Shown here: positions 26,777-37,058 of the stretch, piece after piece
How positions within the stretch are numbered: the stretch's first letter is position 1
Layout of the letters: each line of letters starts with the position of its first letter
Source: JADJOY01 sp016713535 [NCBI: Deltaproteobacteria bacterium]
GTDB taxonomy: Bacteria; JADJOY01
NCBI GenBank assembly: GCA_016713535.1
Contig: JADJOY010000003.1
Span: 1-64,000, forward strand
Length of the DNA: 64,000 bases
Direction of reading: 5' to 3'
The notes under the pieces: generated by a model
Told to the model about the DNA's origin: nothing
Databases searched by the model: none
The model's input: the letters and a program-made list of their open reading frames with translations, nothing else
Translations under genes and position numbers: made by a program

Positions 26777-27991
26777 CTACGACTCGTGATACAGCCGGCC
26801 CTTCCAGTACATCTCTTTCTTGAGGAAGAGCCGGACAACGCTCTCCCACTGGAGCTCGGCGAGGACCAGCGCCCCGAGCCAGAAGAGCCAGGGGTGGATC
26901 TCGTCGAGGCGGAGCACCACACCGACGAAGCGCTGGCTGGTGGCCGCGGCGGAGCAAGCCGCGAGCGCGCACACGAACGCGAACACGCTCGCCGGCGTGG
27001 CCGCGGTCAGCAGCCAGCCGGTGGAGGCGAGCAGGGCGGGGAAGGGCAGCACGAAGAACACCAGCAGGAAGAGCGGACCGAGCAGATTCATCACGATCTC
27101 GCGGCGGTCGATCTCCATGGCGCGCTGAAGGATCTTTCCCCAGCCGCGCTTGAGATCCCGGAGGCTCTCGTAGAGCTCGAGCTTCATGAGCTCGGGAGCG
27201 AGCGCCCAGCGGATCCGGAAGCCCTTCTCCTTCACGTTGCGCGCGAGCACCAGGTCCTCGACGACCTCGTAGGGGATCGCGGCGTGGCCGCCGATCGCGT
27301 CGTAGCAGTCGCGGCGAAAGAGCATGTACGGGCCGTTGGCGTTGGCGCGGGTGCTCGTCGGATCGTGGATCTTGTCGAACTGCTGGAACGCGGCGAGCTG
27401 GAAGATCAGCGTGTTGACCACCCGATCCCAGAAGCAGCGGAACACGTTGCCGGGGATGAGCGTGAGCAGGCCGGTGTCGGTGTGTTCGGCCTCGCGCACC
27501 GTCTGCGTGACCACCTGCGGCGCCACCTGGGTGTCGGCGTCGAGGAACAGGATCCACTCGCCGCGCGAGCACGTGAAGCCCTGGTGGAGGGCGTAGTTCT
27601 TGCCCATCCAGGTCTTCGGGCACTCCTCGCCGCGGATCACCGTGAGGCGCGGGTCCTGGGTGGCGAGGCGGGCGAGGATCTCGGGGGTGCGGTCGCTCGA
27701 GCGATCGTCGACCACGATCACCTCGAGGTTCGGCCAGTCCTGCGCGAGGACACCCGCGACACAGGTCTCGATCGTCTTCTCCTCGTCGCGCGCCGGGATC
27801 ACCACGCTCACCAGCGGGGCGTTGTCGGGCACGCCGGGACGCGTCCGAGGGCCGAGCTTGGGTAGCTCGCGGTGGACCTCGAGCCAGGTGGTCAAGAGCC
27901 CCACCTGGAAGAGCATCACCAGGAAAAGCGCGATGCAGACGAAGGTGGTCACGAGTGGCGTGGCGTGGCGGGCGGGCGTTCGGCCGCTCAC
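26777..27991 (-). CDS. HpnB-like membrane glycosyltransferase (family 2), second paralogue
   Basis: A 404-residue protein with an N-terminal membrane anchor (VTTFVCIALFLVMLFQVGLL), a GT-A domain (VSVVIPARDEEKTIE, VVDDRSSDRTP, WMGKNYALHQG, LFLDADTQ, EVVEDLVLARNVKEKG) and four C-terminal hydrophobic segments. It shares the layout of the gene at 16548-17732. The start overlaps the stop of the upstream methyltransferase (GTGA), so the two are translationally coupled, as expected for successive steps on one lipid or glycolipid. The acceptor is unknown. Confidence 0.82.
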   Translation of the reverse strand: MSGRTPARHATPLVTTFVCIALFLVMLFQVGLLTTWLEVHRELPKLGPRTRPGVPDNAPLVSVVIPARDEEKTIETCVAGVLAQDWPNLEVIVVDDRSSDRTPEILARLATQDPRLTVIRGEECPKTWMGKNYALHQGFTCSRGEWILFLDADTQVAPQVVTQTVREAEHTDTGLLTLIPGNVFRCFWDRVVNTLIFQLAAFQQFDKIHDPTSTRANANGPYMLFRRDCYDAIGGHAAIPYEVVEDLVLARNVKEKGFRIRWALAPELMKLELYESLRDLKRGWGKILQRAMEIDRREIVMNLLGPLFLLVFFVLPFPALLASTGWLLTAATPASVFAFVCALAACSAAATSQRFVGVVLRLDEIHPWLFWLGALVLAELQWESVVRLFLKKEMYWKGRLYHES

Positions 27992-28620
27992 GCGGCGGGG
28001 GGCGGGTTCTTCGCCACCACGAACACGCGGTGGAGCACGATGTCGCCGGGGCCGAGGTGGAGCTCGCGGTCCTCGAGCACGTGGAGGCCGTGGCGGCGGA
28101 AGAGCTCGAGCCACTCGTCGCGATCGCGGAAGTAGTACTTGAAGCCGGTCTTCCACTCGGCCAGCCCGAGCCACGTGAGCGCGACCATGAAGGCGTCGAA
28201 GATCACGTGGTTCCGGTGCAGCCACCAGCGGTTCTGCTTGTTCGTCCAGACGTCTTCGACCAGCACCAGCTCGTTCTTCGCCACACGCACCATCTCCGCG
28301 AAGTTCTTCTCCAGGATGGGGCTGTGGTGGAGGACGAAGATCTCGGTGACCAGGTCGAACGACGCGTCCTTGAAGGGCAGGGTCTGGCCGTCGAACCGCA
28401 CGAACGGGCTCGACCACAGGTTGTTGTGCGCGATGTCGACACCCACTGGCGCGGCGCCGGTCTGGGTGCGCATGCACTCCATCATCGCGCCCACGCCACA
28501 GCCGAAGTCGAGGACGCGCCCACGCACCCGGTCGCGGAAGCTCGCGAGGATCTTGCCCGAGTAATCGAGCTGCCCCGGCATGATCCGCTTCTCGAACCAG
28601 TTGTGCTTCGTGGCGCTCAT
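27988..28620 (-). CDS. SAM-dependent class I methyltransferase
   Basis: A 210-residue Rossmann-fold methyltransferase with motif I VLDFGCGVGAMMECM, motif II GVDIAHNNL, a post-II segment ASFDLVTEIFVLHH and motif III LVLVEDVW. The start is the ATG at 28620. It overlaps the glycosyltransferase gene downstream and likely acts on the same molecule, perhaps a polyprenoid or glycolipid. The type resembles UbiE/ubiquinone-like and small-molecule methyltransferases; the substrate cannot be assigned. Confidence 0.85.
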   Translation of the reverse strand: MSATKHNWFEKRIMPGQLDYSGKILASFRDRVRGRVLDFGCGVGAMMECMRTQTGAAPVGVDIAHNNLWSSPFVRFDGQTLPFKDASFDLVTEIFVLHHSPILEKNFAEMVRVAKNELVLVEDVWTNKQNRWWLHRNHVIFDAFMVALTWLGLAEWKTGFKYYFRDRDEWLELFRRHGLHVLEDRELHLGPGDIVLHRVFVVAKNPPPAA

Positions 28621-28676
28621 GGAGATCGATCGGGGGGCGAGCGCGGCACGTACCGCGCCGCGCGAGGGGCCGAGTT

Positions 28677-28789
28677 GCTAGCACGCGCGCGAGGGGCGCG
28701 CCAAGCCGAGGCCGGCCAAAGCACCGTGCTAGCGATCACTTGCAAGACTCGCGAGTAACCGCTAGCACGATCTGCTGGTCGTCGCTAGC
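28677..28789. promoter_or_regulatory. Cluster of four GCTAGC sites in a divergent promoter region
   Basis: The hexamer GCTAGC occurs at 28677, 28728, 28761 and 28784 within the 264-base gap between the methyltransferase operon (minus) and nagZ (plus). Flanks vary as TGCTAGCAC, GTGCTAGCG, CGCTAGCAC and CGCTAGCG, which suggests a symmetric core of about NGTGCTAGCACN. CTAG is usually scarce in bacteria, so four sites in 113 bases suggest operators for one regulator. Confidence 0.4.
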
Positions 28790-28884
28790 GTTTCGAGGGT
28801 TTCGCGGCAAAATTCGATGGGATCCCTGGGAATGGCGCGACTCCGGGCTCGACGGGCCGTTTGGGGGACGATAGCTTCGCTCTC

Positions 28885-29985
28885 ATGAGCCTGGGAGCTT
28901 TCGCATCGACGTCTGGGCCTCGTCCGCCGCAGCTTGGCGAACTCCTGGTCGTCGGCTTCGAAGGGCTCGAGGCGGACGCGAGCCTGCTCGACTTCCTGGC
29001 GCGCGAGTCGATCTCGGGCGTGATCCTGTTCCGCCGCAACGTCCGCGACGCTGCGCAGGTGGCGCGTTTGGTGCGGCGGCTGCGCGAGGCGGCGCCGCGG
29101 CTCTTGGTCGGGATCGACGAGGAGGGCGGCAAGGTGCGGCGGCTCTCGGCCGACTTCACCACGTTTCCGTCGATGGATTTGCTCGGGCGCATCGGCTCGG
29201 AGGAGCTGGTGCGCGAGCTGGCGCGCGCGATGGCGGTGGAGCTGCGCGCCATCGGCGTGAACTGGGACTACGCGCCGGTCCTCGACGTCCACTCGAACGC
29301 AGCGAACCCGATCATCGGGACGCGCGCGTTCTCGTCCGATCCCGCCGTGGTGGCACGGCTCGGCGCCGCGTTCATCGAGACGCTTCAGGCGGCGGGGGTG
29401 GCGGCGTGCGGCAAGCACTTCCCGGGGCACGGTGACACCAGCCTCGACAGCCACCTCGCGCTGCCAGCCGTCGAGGTGGCGCGCGAGGTCCTCGAGGCGC
29501 GCGAACTGGTGCCGTTTCGCGCCGCCGTGCGCGCGGGGCTGGCGTCGATGATGACCGCCCACGTGCGCTATCCGTCCCTCGACGCCGAGCGCACCGCCAC
29601 GCTCTCGCCGACGATCCTGGGCGGGCTCCTTCGCGGCGAGCTCGGCTTCGGCGGCGTCGTCGTGACCGACGACCTCGAGATGCGCGCGGTGGCGGACCAT
29701 GCCACGCCGGAGGCGCTCGCCGTCGCGAGCCTGCAGGCGGGCGCCGACGTGCTGCTCGCGTGCAAGAGCCGTGAGGTCCAGGAGCGTGTACTCGCCGGGG
29801 TGCGCGCGGGCCTCGCCGCCGGCGCCGTGAGCGAGGAGCGGCTCGCCGAGAGCGTCGCGCGGGTGAGGGCGCTCGCCGAGCGGTTCGCGATCGATCCCGC
29901 CGCCGTGGACGAGCCGAGCGCAGTCGCCGCGGCGGGTCTCGCGCGGCCGCTGGTCGAGCGCATCGAGACGCTGGCGCGCGCCTGA
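28885..29985 (+). CDS. nagZ: Beta-N-acetylhexosaminidase NagZ
   Basis: A 366-residue family 3 glycoside hydrolase releasing N-acetylglucosamine from muropeptides during cell-wall recycling. It has the NagZ signatures GVILFRRNV, VGIDEEGGKVRRL, the KHFPGHGDTSLDSHLALP block with its catalytic His/Asp dyad, and VTDDLEMRAV with the nucleophile Asp. The ATG at 28885 is preferred to an upstream TTG. No signal peptide is seen, consistent with a cytoplasmic enzyme. It has no operon partner. A second muropeptide glycosidase, NamZ-like, lies at the right edge of the window. Confidence 0.92.
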   Translation: MSLGAFASTSGPRPPQLGELLVVGFEGLEADASLLDFLARESISGVILFRRNVRDAAQVARLVRRLREAAPRLLVGIDEEGGKVRRLSADFTTFPSMDLLGRIGSEELVRELARAMAVELRAIGVNWDYAPVLDVHSNAANPIIGTRAFSSDPAVVARLGAAFIETLQAAGVAACGKHFPGHGDTSLDSHLALPAVEVAREVLEARELVPFRAAVRAGLASMMTAHVRYPSLDAERTATLSPTILGGLLRGELGFGGVVVTDDLEMRAVADHATPEALAVASLQAGADVLLACKSREVQERVLAGVRAGLAAGAVSEERLAESVARVRALAERFAIDPAAVDEPSAVAAAGLARPLVERIETLARA

Positions 29986-30041
29986 GCGGTGTTCCGCGGC
30001 CGCTCGCGCCCGATTGGACTCGTGGTGCGGCGCTTCGCAGC

Positions 30042-30258
30042 GAGCCCGTGAACCGAACGGTCACGGCCGAAGCGCCGCGTGGGGACGGAGCCCCCCGCGC
30101 TACGAGAACACCGTAGCGACGGGATTCCATTCCTCGTCGTCGGGCCCACGCGCTGCCGTGAGCGACCCAGTGGGAGCGCTTCAAGCCCCGGAGCGGATCA
30201 CCGGTGGCGCGGTGCGCGCCGCTCCCTCCGGCGGGCGGGGGGCTCGAAACGCCCCCCG
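30042..30258 (-). repeat. Dispersed hairpin-headed intergenic repeat, copy 2
   Basis: The reverse complement of 30042-30168 aligns with 16362-16491, sharing several long blocks. The hairpin head is at 30236-30258, with arms CGGGGGGC and GCCCCCCG around a 7-base loop, directly abutting the 3' end of the GspE-like gene. It fills almost all of the 279-base gap between two convergent genes and contains no supported coding sequence. Confidence 0.7.
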
Positions 30259-30264
30259 AACAAC

Positions 30265-31755
<1,491 letters not shown>

Positions 31756-31857
31756 GAAGGGGTGGTCGCGCGCTCGGGACTCGTCACGCGCCGCGCGGCA
31801 TGATAGCAGAGGTGTGCGCGCGCCCGACCACTCGAAATCGCGCACAGCGAGATCTGC

Positions 31858-32427
31858 GTGAACCTCCTCGTCCTGGGTGGTTTTGCGGCCACCGTGATCG
31901 GCGTCCGTTATCTCGGCGCCCGCACCCGCCGGGTGCGGCTCGAGCGCGCCCGCGCGCTCTACGAGAGCTTCATCCGCGCCGCGGGTACCCCGGACGAAGG
32001 CGTACGCGCGCTCCTCGAGCGCGACGCCGCGGTGGTGGCGCGCACCATCCGCTCGGCGCCCGTCGACCCGTCCCGGCTCAGCTTCTTCGACGGCACGGAC
32101 CGGTATCCGTTCTTCGCCGATGGCGACGTCGGGGTGCTCGAGAACTTCCTGGCGCCGCGCGACGTGATCCGTCGCGAGTACCTGGCTGCGCTCGACGTCG
32201 CGATCCGCCACTACCGCGGGCTCGAGCGCGAGGCGATCGACCCGCGCACCTGGCTGCGCTGGGTGCTCTTCCTGCCGCGTGACTGGCTCGACTACCTGGG
32301 GCTACGCCCGGCGCGGAACCGCTGGCTGGTGACCGCGCTCCAGCTCGTGTACTGGGTCGTGCCGCTGGTGCTGGCCGGGTCGTGGGCGTGGAAGCGCTTC
32401 GACCTCGGCCGGTTCCTCCCGGCCTGA
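31858..32427 (+). CDS. Hypothetical protein with two membrane segments
   Basis: A 189-residue protein I do not recognise. It starts at a GTG with one hydrophobic segment (LLVLGGFAATVIGVRYLGA), followed by a basic helical region, a central soluble part and a second transmembrane segment near the C-terminus (VTALQLVYWVVPLVLAGSWA). It is divergent from the membrane-anchored GspE-like gene with about 100 bases between, and is followed by a PilZ gene on the same strand. A role linked to that ATPase is possible but unproven. Confidence 0.6.
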   Translation: MNLLVLGGFAATVIGVRYLGARTRRVRLERARALYESFIRAAGTPDEGVRALLERDAAVVARTIRSAPVDPSRLSFFDGTDRYPFFADGDVGVLENFLAPRDVIRREYLAALDVAIRHYRGLEREAIDPRTWLRWVLFLPRDWLDYLGLRPARNRWLVTALQLVYWVVPLVLAGSWAWKRFDLGRFLPA

Positions 32428-32614
32428 GCCGCCGCGCTGGCTCCGCGCGGAGGTGGATCCGGTCCCCCGGGGCGGGCGCCCTGGCGCGGTGCGTCAGGAC
32501 CTTCCGTACGACGATCGTTGCAGGCGACGCGCGGGTCGTGGTACCCGGACTCCGCAGCGCGTGGTCCGCGTCTCTCCCGTTGTCACACCCGCATCCCCGG
32601 GGTGCTCGGCCGGC

Positions 32615-32995
32615 ATGAGCTTCGACGACGACCCTGCCTCCGACGAACGGCGCCGCTCCCCGCGGGTGCGGGTGAACGAGGTCGTGCAGTTCGAGGTCGG
32701 CGGGCGGCGGGTGGTCGGGCTGCTGACGCTCATCAACGATGCAGGGTTCTTCGTCACCACCCGGCACTTCCTCGAGCCCGGCGCGGTGGCGTCCTTCGAG
32801 ATCGACCTGCCCGACGCCGGACGGTTCTTGCCGGTCACCGGCGAGGTGGTGCTGGTGAACGGGCCGAGCCGCTACGACTGGCGGATGTCGATCGGTATGG
32901 CGGTGCGTTTCGAGTCGATGGACCCGATCACCCGCCACATCATCGATGCGTACCTCGACCGCTCGCGCTCCATGCTCGGCCAGCGCGCGAGCTGA
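32615..32995 (+). CDS. PilZ-domain protein
   Basis: A 126-residue PilZ protein, a fold that binds cyclic di-GMP in many members. The basic RRRSPRVRV segment supplies the RxxxR arm. The second motif, normally D/NxSxxG, reads NDAGFF here and lacks the serine and spacing, so nucleotide binding is doubtful. The MSIGMAVRFE and C-terminal helix match the fold. The ATG at 32615 is the family-like start; the frame is open further upstream. Confidence 0.8.
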   Translation: MSFDDDPASDERRRSPRVRVNEVVQFEVGGRRVVGLLTLINDAGFFVTTRHFLEPGAVASFEIDLPDAGRFLPVTGEVVLVNGPSRYDWRMSIGMAVRFESMDPITRHIIDAYLDRSRSMLGQRAS

Positions 32996-33007
32996 GCCCG
33001 CTCGCGC

Positions 33008-34390
33008 TCACTCCTTCCAGATCGACTTCCACCACGGCGTGGCATCGCCCGGCGGCGGGTTGCCCTGGCCGTCGAAGCCCATCTTGCGGCGGATCTCGGC
33101 GACGTCCCAGCCGGTGAGGCTGGCGAGGGTGCGGGCCTCTTCCTGGCGGCGGGTGTCGAGCGACTGGCGGTAGGCGCGCCCCGCGTCGCAGTCAAGCGAT
33201 CCGGTGAACGGGTGCTGGAGCACGTAGCGCCCCTGGAAGCTCTGGCGGTCGCCGGTGGTCTGGAACACCAGGTCCTCGGGGAAGTGCGCCGCGTCGTAGC
33301 GAACGTGGAGGCGGCTCACGAACACGTTGGCGCTGCCGGGAGGCATGGGCGCCGGGATGGGCCGGAAGCCGCGCGAGGTGGGATCGCTGGGCACGGGCGA
33401 GTCGAGCCACCACACGCCGAGGTGGCGCAGTTCGGCGGGCGAGAGCGGCTCGGCGGCGCACGGGTCGCAGCTCGACATGTCCCACGCGTACTCGAGGAAG
33501 ACCGCGTGCATGTCGTTGTCGGCGACTTGCTTCGCGAACATCGCCTGGTAGAAGGGCCCGAACTCGCCTTTCACGTATCCGGGGATCGTCATGCCCGTGG
33601 GCAGCTTCACGGTTCGGTAGTTGGTGCTCTCGACGCGGCCGTTGCGGGTGAGCGCGTAGACGAAGAGCTCCTGCGGGCCGTTCGCGTTCACGGTGCCGAG
33701 GCGGATCGGCAACATGAACTTGGGAGTCTCGTAGGCGATCGCGAGCGGGCGCAGGTAGTGAAAGCCGAGCTTCGCCTGTTCGGCGAGGTTCACCTTGGCC
33801 ACGAAGAAGCGCATGTTCTGCTTCAGGTAGCTCTGGAGGATCGGGCTCGCGCCCTCGGGAACGCGGTAGCCGTTCTCGCGCAGCCACTGCTCGAGGCCGT
33901 CGCTCTGCTGGGCGGAGAGGATGAGGATGTCGTACTCGCCGACGGTGTATTGCGCCTCGATGGTGACGCCGAGGCTCTTGGCGCGGTCGGCCTTGGCGGC
34001 GCTCGCGGGCATCGGCGCTCCGGCGGTCATGCTCCGTTCGTAGAGGACCTGCGGCCGGCAGGGATCCGGGTCCGTGTATTCGACCAGCCGCGGCGCGCTG
34101 TAGGCGTCGAGGTGCTCGATCACCGCGCGCTCGCCGACGTGGATCTGCTCGCGGGTGATGAAGGGCGGCACCGGCACGACCATCGCGAACTGCTTGGGGT
34201 CGCCTGGGAAGTCGCTGGTCATGGTGAGCACGGTGCGGTCGCCGTCGCGCACCAGCACTACCTGGCTCGCCTTGTTGAAGAGCTTGGTGTCGGCCTTGGC
34301 GACGTAGAAGCCGCAGAAGGCGTGCGCGCCAGAGGCGGCGGCGAGCGCCGCGACCAGCAGGCTGGCGAGGGTGACGATCGTCCGTTTCAT
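33008..34390 (-). CDS. DUF2330 exported protein
   Basis: A 460-residue exported protein. A signal peptide (LLVAALAAASGAHA) is followed immediately by CGFYVAKAD, the DUF2330 start. Other family features are VVLVRDGDRTVLTM, FAMVVPVP, VEYTDPDPC, LGVTIEAQYTVGEYDI, LRENGYRVP and LPIRLGTVNA. An AAGGAA ribosome-binding site precedes the ATG at 34390. The function of the family is unknown. A gene for an NqrB/RnfD-like membrane protein lies 20 bases upstream on the same strand, so they are probably co-transcribed. Confidence 0.88.
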   Translation of the reverse strand: MKRTIVTLASLLVAALAAASGAHAFCGFYVAKADTKLFNKASQVVLVRDGDRTVLTMTSDFPGDPKQFAMVVPVPPFITREQIHVGERAVIEHLDAYSAPRLVEYTDPDPCRPQVLYERSMTAGAPMPASAAKADRAKSLGVTIEAQYTVGEYDILILSAQQSDGLEQWLRENGYRVPEGASPILQSYLKQNMRFFVAKVNLAEQAKLGFHYLRPLAIAYETPKFMLPIRLGTVNANGPQELFVYALTRNGRVESTNYRTVKLPTGMTIPGYVKGEFGPFYQAMFAKQVADNDMHAVFLEYAWDMSSCDPCAAEPLSPAELRHLGVWWLDSPVPSDPTSRGFRPIPAPMPPGSANVFVSRLHVRYDAAHFPEDLVFQTTGDRQSFQGRYVLQHPFTGSLDCDAGRAYRQSLDTRRQEEARTLASLTGWDVAEIRRKMGFDGQGNPPPGDATPWWKSIWKE

Positions 34391-34410
34391 GGTCGTTCCT
34401 TTCGAGGGAA

Positions 34411-35310
34411 TCAGGCGGGCAAGAGCGCGGCGCGCCGTGGGGATGGCAAGGCGGCGCGGTCCCACTCGAAGCGGGGACCGGCGATGAGGCGATCGAGGAG
34501 CGGCGTGAGCCCGGAAACCGCGACCAGCGACCACACCAGGCCGTTGGTGCGAAACAGTCGGAACTGGACGTACCAGGCGCCATAGGCGACCAACGCCGCG
34601 AATACCAGCCGCGCCCAGCGCGCGTCGGGGGTGGTGCGCGGGTCCGAGATCATGAAGAAAGCGAATAGCACCAAGGCACCGCTCTGCAGGCGGTGGAGCG
34701 GGATCGCCATCGGCTCGCCCAGGTAGAGCGAGCGGCCGAACACCAGCGCCAGGTAGCTCGCGAGGAACGCGATGGTCACGTCCGATCGCGCCGAGCGCTG
34801 CACGACGACCAGTCCCGCGAGAGCGAGGGCCGCGGCGAAGATCGCCGTGCTACCCCACTGACCCGCCGAGATCCATACCCGGTCGGTGGTGGCGAGGAGC
34901 ACGGCGAGCGCCAGGTTGGTCGGGTTGAAGACGTGCTTGTCGTGGGCGCGGATCGCGAACTTGCTGATGATCGCGATCACCGAGCCCAGCGCGGCAAGCG
35001 GTAGCCACGAGGTGCGCAGCAGCAGGCACAGCGAGAGGCTCGAGATGAGGGCGCTCTTGAGCTCGACGCGCGGGAGGCGTGCGATCCGCGAGCACGCCAC
35101 CTGGGTCGCGAGCGCGGTGCCGATCGTGACCACCACCTGTGTGACCGGCAGGTCGAAGCGCAGCACCGTGAGGCCGCAGGCCACGAGCGAGCCGAGCACC
35201 GTGAGCTGGAACCAGCGCGGGTCGGCGTGGCGTGCGCGGTCCAGCCAGCGGTGTGCGGCGCCAGGGGCGCGCCGAAGCGGTGGGATGGGCGGAGCAGGTG
35301 GGGCAGGCAT
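34411..35310 (-). CDS. NqrB/RnfD-family membrane protein
   Basis: A 299-residue polytopic membrane protein with about eight to ten helices, resembling the NQR2/RnfD/RnfE family (LTVLRFDLPVTQVVVTIG, KFAIRAHDKHVFNPTNLAL, FAFFMISDPRTTPD). The HVFNPTNLA and MISDPRTTP blocks are characteristic. In NqrB and RnfD a Thr carries covalent FMN in a conserved S/TGAT-type motif, which I do not see here. No other nqr/rnf subunits adjoin, so this is a stand-alone member. I chose the ATG at 35310; the frame is open upstream to 35625. Confidence 0.8.
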   Translation of the reverse strand: MPAPPAPPIPPLRRAPGAAHRWLDRARHADPRWFQLTVLGSLVACGLTVLRFDLPVTQVVVTIGTALATQVACSRIARLPRVELKSALISSLSLCLLLRTSWLPLAALGSVIAIISKFAIRAHDKHVFNPTNLALAVLLATTDRVWISAGQWGSTAIFAAALALAGLVVVQRSARSDVTIAFLASYLALVFGRSLYLGEPMAIPLHRLQSGALVLFAFFMISDPRTTPDARWARLVFAALVAYGAWYVQFRLFRTNGLVWSLVAVSGLTPLLDRLIAGPRFEWDRAALPSPRRAALLPA

Positions 35311-35542
35311 CGTCGGCACCTCCGCGCCGGTACGCGTGGTACGGCCGCGCGTCCGTGGATTGCCCTCGGTAGCACGTTCCGCGGCGGAAAGGTTCACGGT
35401 CCAGCCGCCGTCGAAGTTCTTTGCCCGTCGCGCTCGGCCTGTGCAAGGATCGATGGGAGCGCATACGCCAGCCCGAGCGCGGGTGGGCCGCCCGTCCTCC
35501 GGGGCGGCGGCCGCCCCGTCTCGATCCTCGAAGGAGAGCCCC

Positions 35543-37058
35543 GTGCCCGTCCCTGTGTGTTCGCCCGCCCGCCGCTGGTCCCGCGGAGCGCTGCTCGTCC
35601 TCGCCGCCGGCATCGCGTGCGGCACCCTCGACTGGAACGGCTCCTATCGCCACACGGCGGCGGGCGGCTCGCCCGTGACCGATCTCACGCTGAGCGGCAC
35701 CGAGCCCAACCTGACGATCGTCCACTACGGGATCTCGATCGCGTCGCCGGCGTGCGAGGCCTACGTGAGCGGCTGCGCGGCGGTGGTGAACACCACGTTC
35801 TCGACCTGGAGCGCCACGGGCTGCGCGCTCGTCACGAGCGCGCCGGGCTGCCTCGCCGGCGCACCCGCCAGCATCAACGTGTCGGGCTCGGCGCCCGCGA
35901 GCGTGGGCGGCACCGTGACCACGGTGCGGGTGAGCGACACGAAGCTCAATGTCGCCGCGGTGGACGCGCTGCGCGAGAGCGACTGCGACGCGGACACCGA
36001 CCAGGACCGGCTCGCCGATTGCGTCGAGACCGACACCGGCCACTACGTCAGCACCACCGACACCGGCACCGATCCCTTCGACTCGGACAGCGACGGCGAC
36101 GGACTCCTCGATGGCGACGAGGTCCTCGGCACCCTGGGTGGTCTCGACCTGCCCGCGATGGGTGTGAGCCCGGTGCACAAGAACATCGTCCTCGAGTACG
36201 ACTGGTTCGACGACGACTCCGAGCCGTCGGTGTGCGGCCCACACTCGCACCGCCCCACGCAGGCGATCATGGACCGCGTCGCGGCGGCGTTCGCGGCCGG
36301 TCCGGTGACCAACCCCGACGGCGTGAACGGCGTCACGCTGGTCCAGGACTGGGGTCAGGGCGGGGTATTCAGCGGCGGCAACCTGGTGGCCGACGACGAC
36401 GGCGTGATCGACGGGGGCGTCAACGCGCCCACCTTCCAGGCCATCAAGGCCGCGAACTTCGCCACCAACCGCCAGCACTACGTCCACTACGTGCTGATGC
36501 CGCATCGCTACGGCACCACCAGCTCGAGCTCGGGGCAGGCGGAGCTACCGGGCAACGACCCGATCGTGTCGCTTTACTGCTACGGCAGCACCAGCAACGT
36601 GGCCAGCACGATCATGCGAGCTCGGCCACAACCTGGGCCTGCACCACGGCGGCTTCCAGGACTGCAACTACAAGCCCGACTACAACTCGGTGATGAACTA
36701 CCTCTACCAGTTCGACGGCATCGACACGAACTGCACGCCGCCCGGGAACGGGCTGCTCAGCTACTCGGTCGGCGACCGCATCGACCTCGACGAGAACGCG
36801 CTCGACGAGACCAAGGGCACCTGCGGCACGACGTCGTGGGACTGGAACGCCAGCGGCTCGATCGAGAGCGCCGTCGTGTTCGACGTCAACGCGTCGGACA
36901 CGCTGCAAGGTGTCACGTGCGGCGGCACCAACACCGTGCTCCAGGACTGGAACGACTGGGCGAACCTCAGCTTCGCCGGGCTCATGGACGTCGACTTCGC
37001 GCCCGGCACGCAGCGCATCGTCGACTGCGACAACCCGCCCCCCGAGGCGCGCCGGTAG
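35543..37058 (+). CDS. Secreted metzincin-type metalloprotease with calcium-binding repeats, frame broken
   Basis: The GTG at 35543 follows AAGGAG and opens a signal peptide ending near GIACG. Residues about 145-195 carry thrombospondin type 3-like calcium repeats (DADTDQDRLADCVE, DSDSDGDGLLDGDE). The frame breaks at 36616-36618, exactly at the zinc site. The second frame continues ELGHNLGLHHGG, so the intended motif is HELGHNLGLHH, the HExxHxxGxxH of metzincins. SVMNYLYQF, the Met-turn, follows. A two-base deletion removing part of the first His codon is the simplest reading. The product is about 500 residues. The stop TAG lies inside an intergenic repeat unit. Confidence 0.82.
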
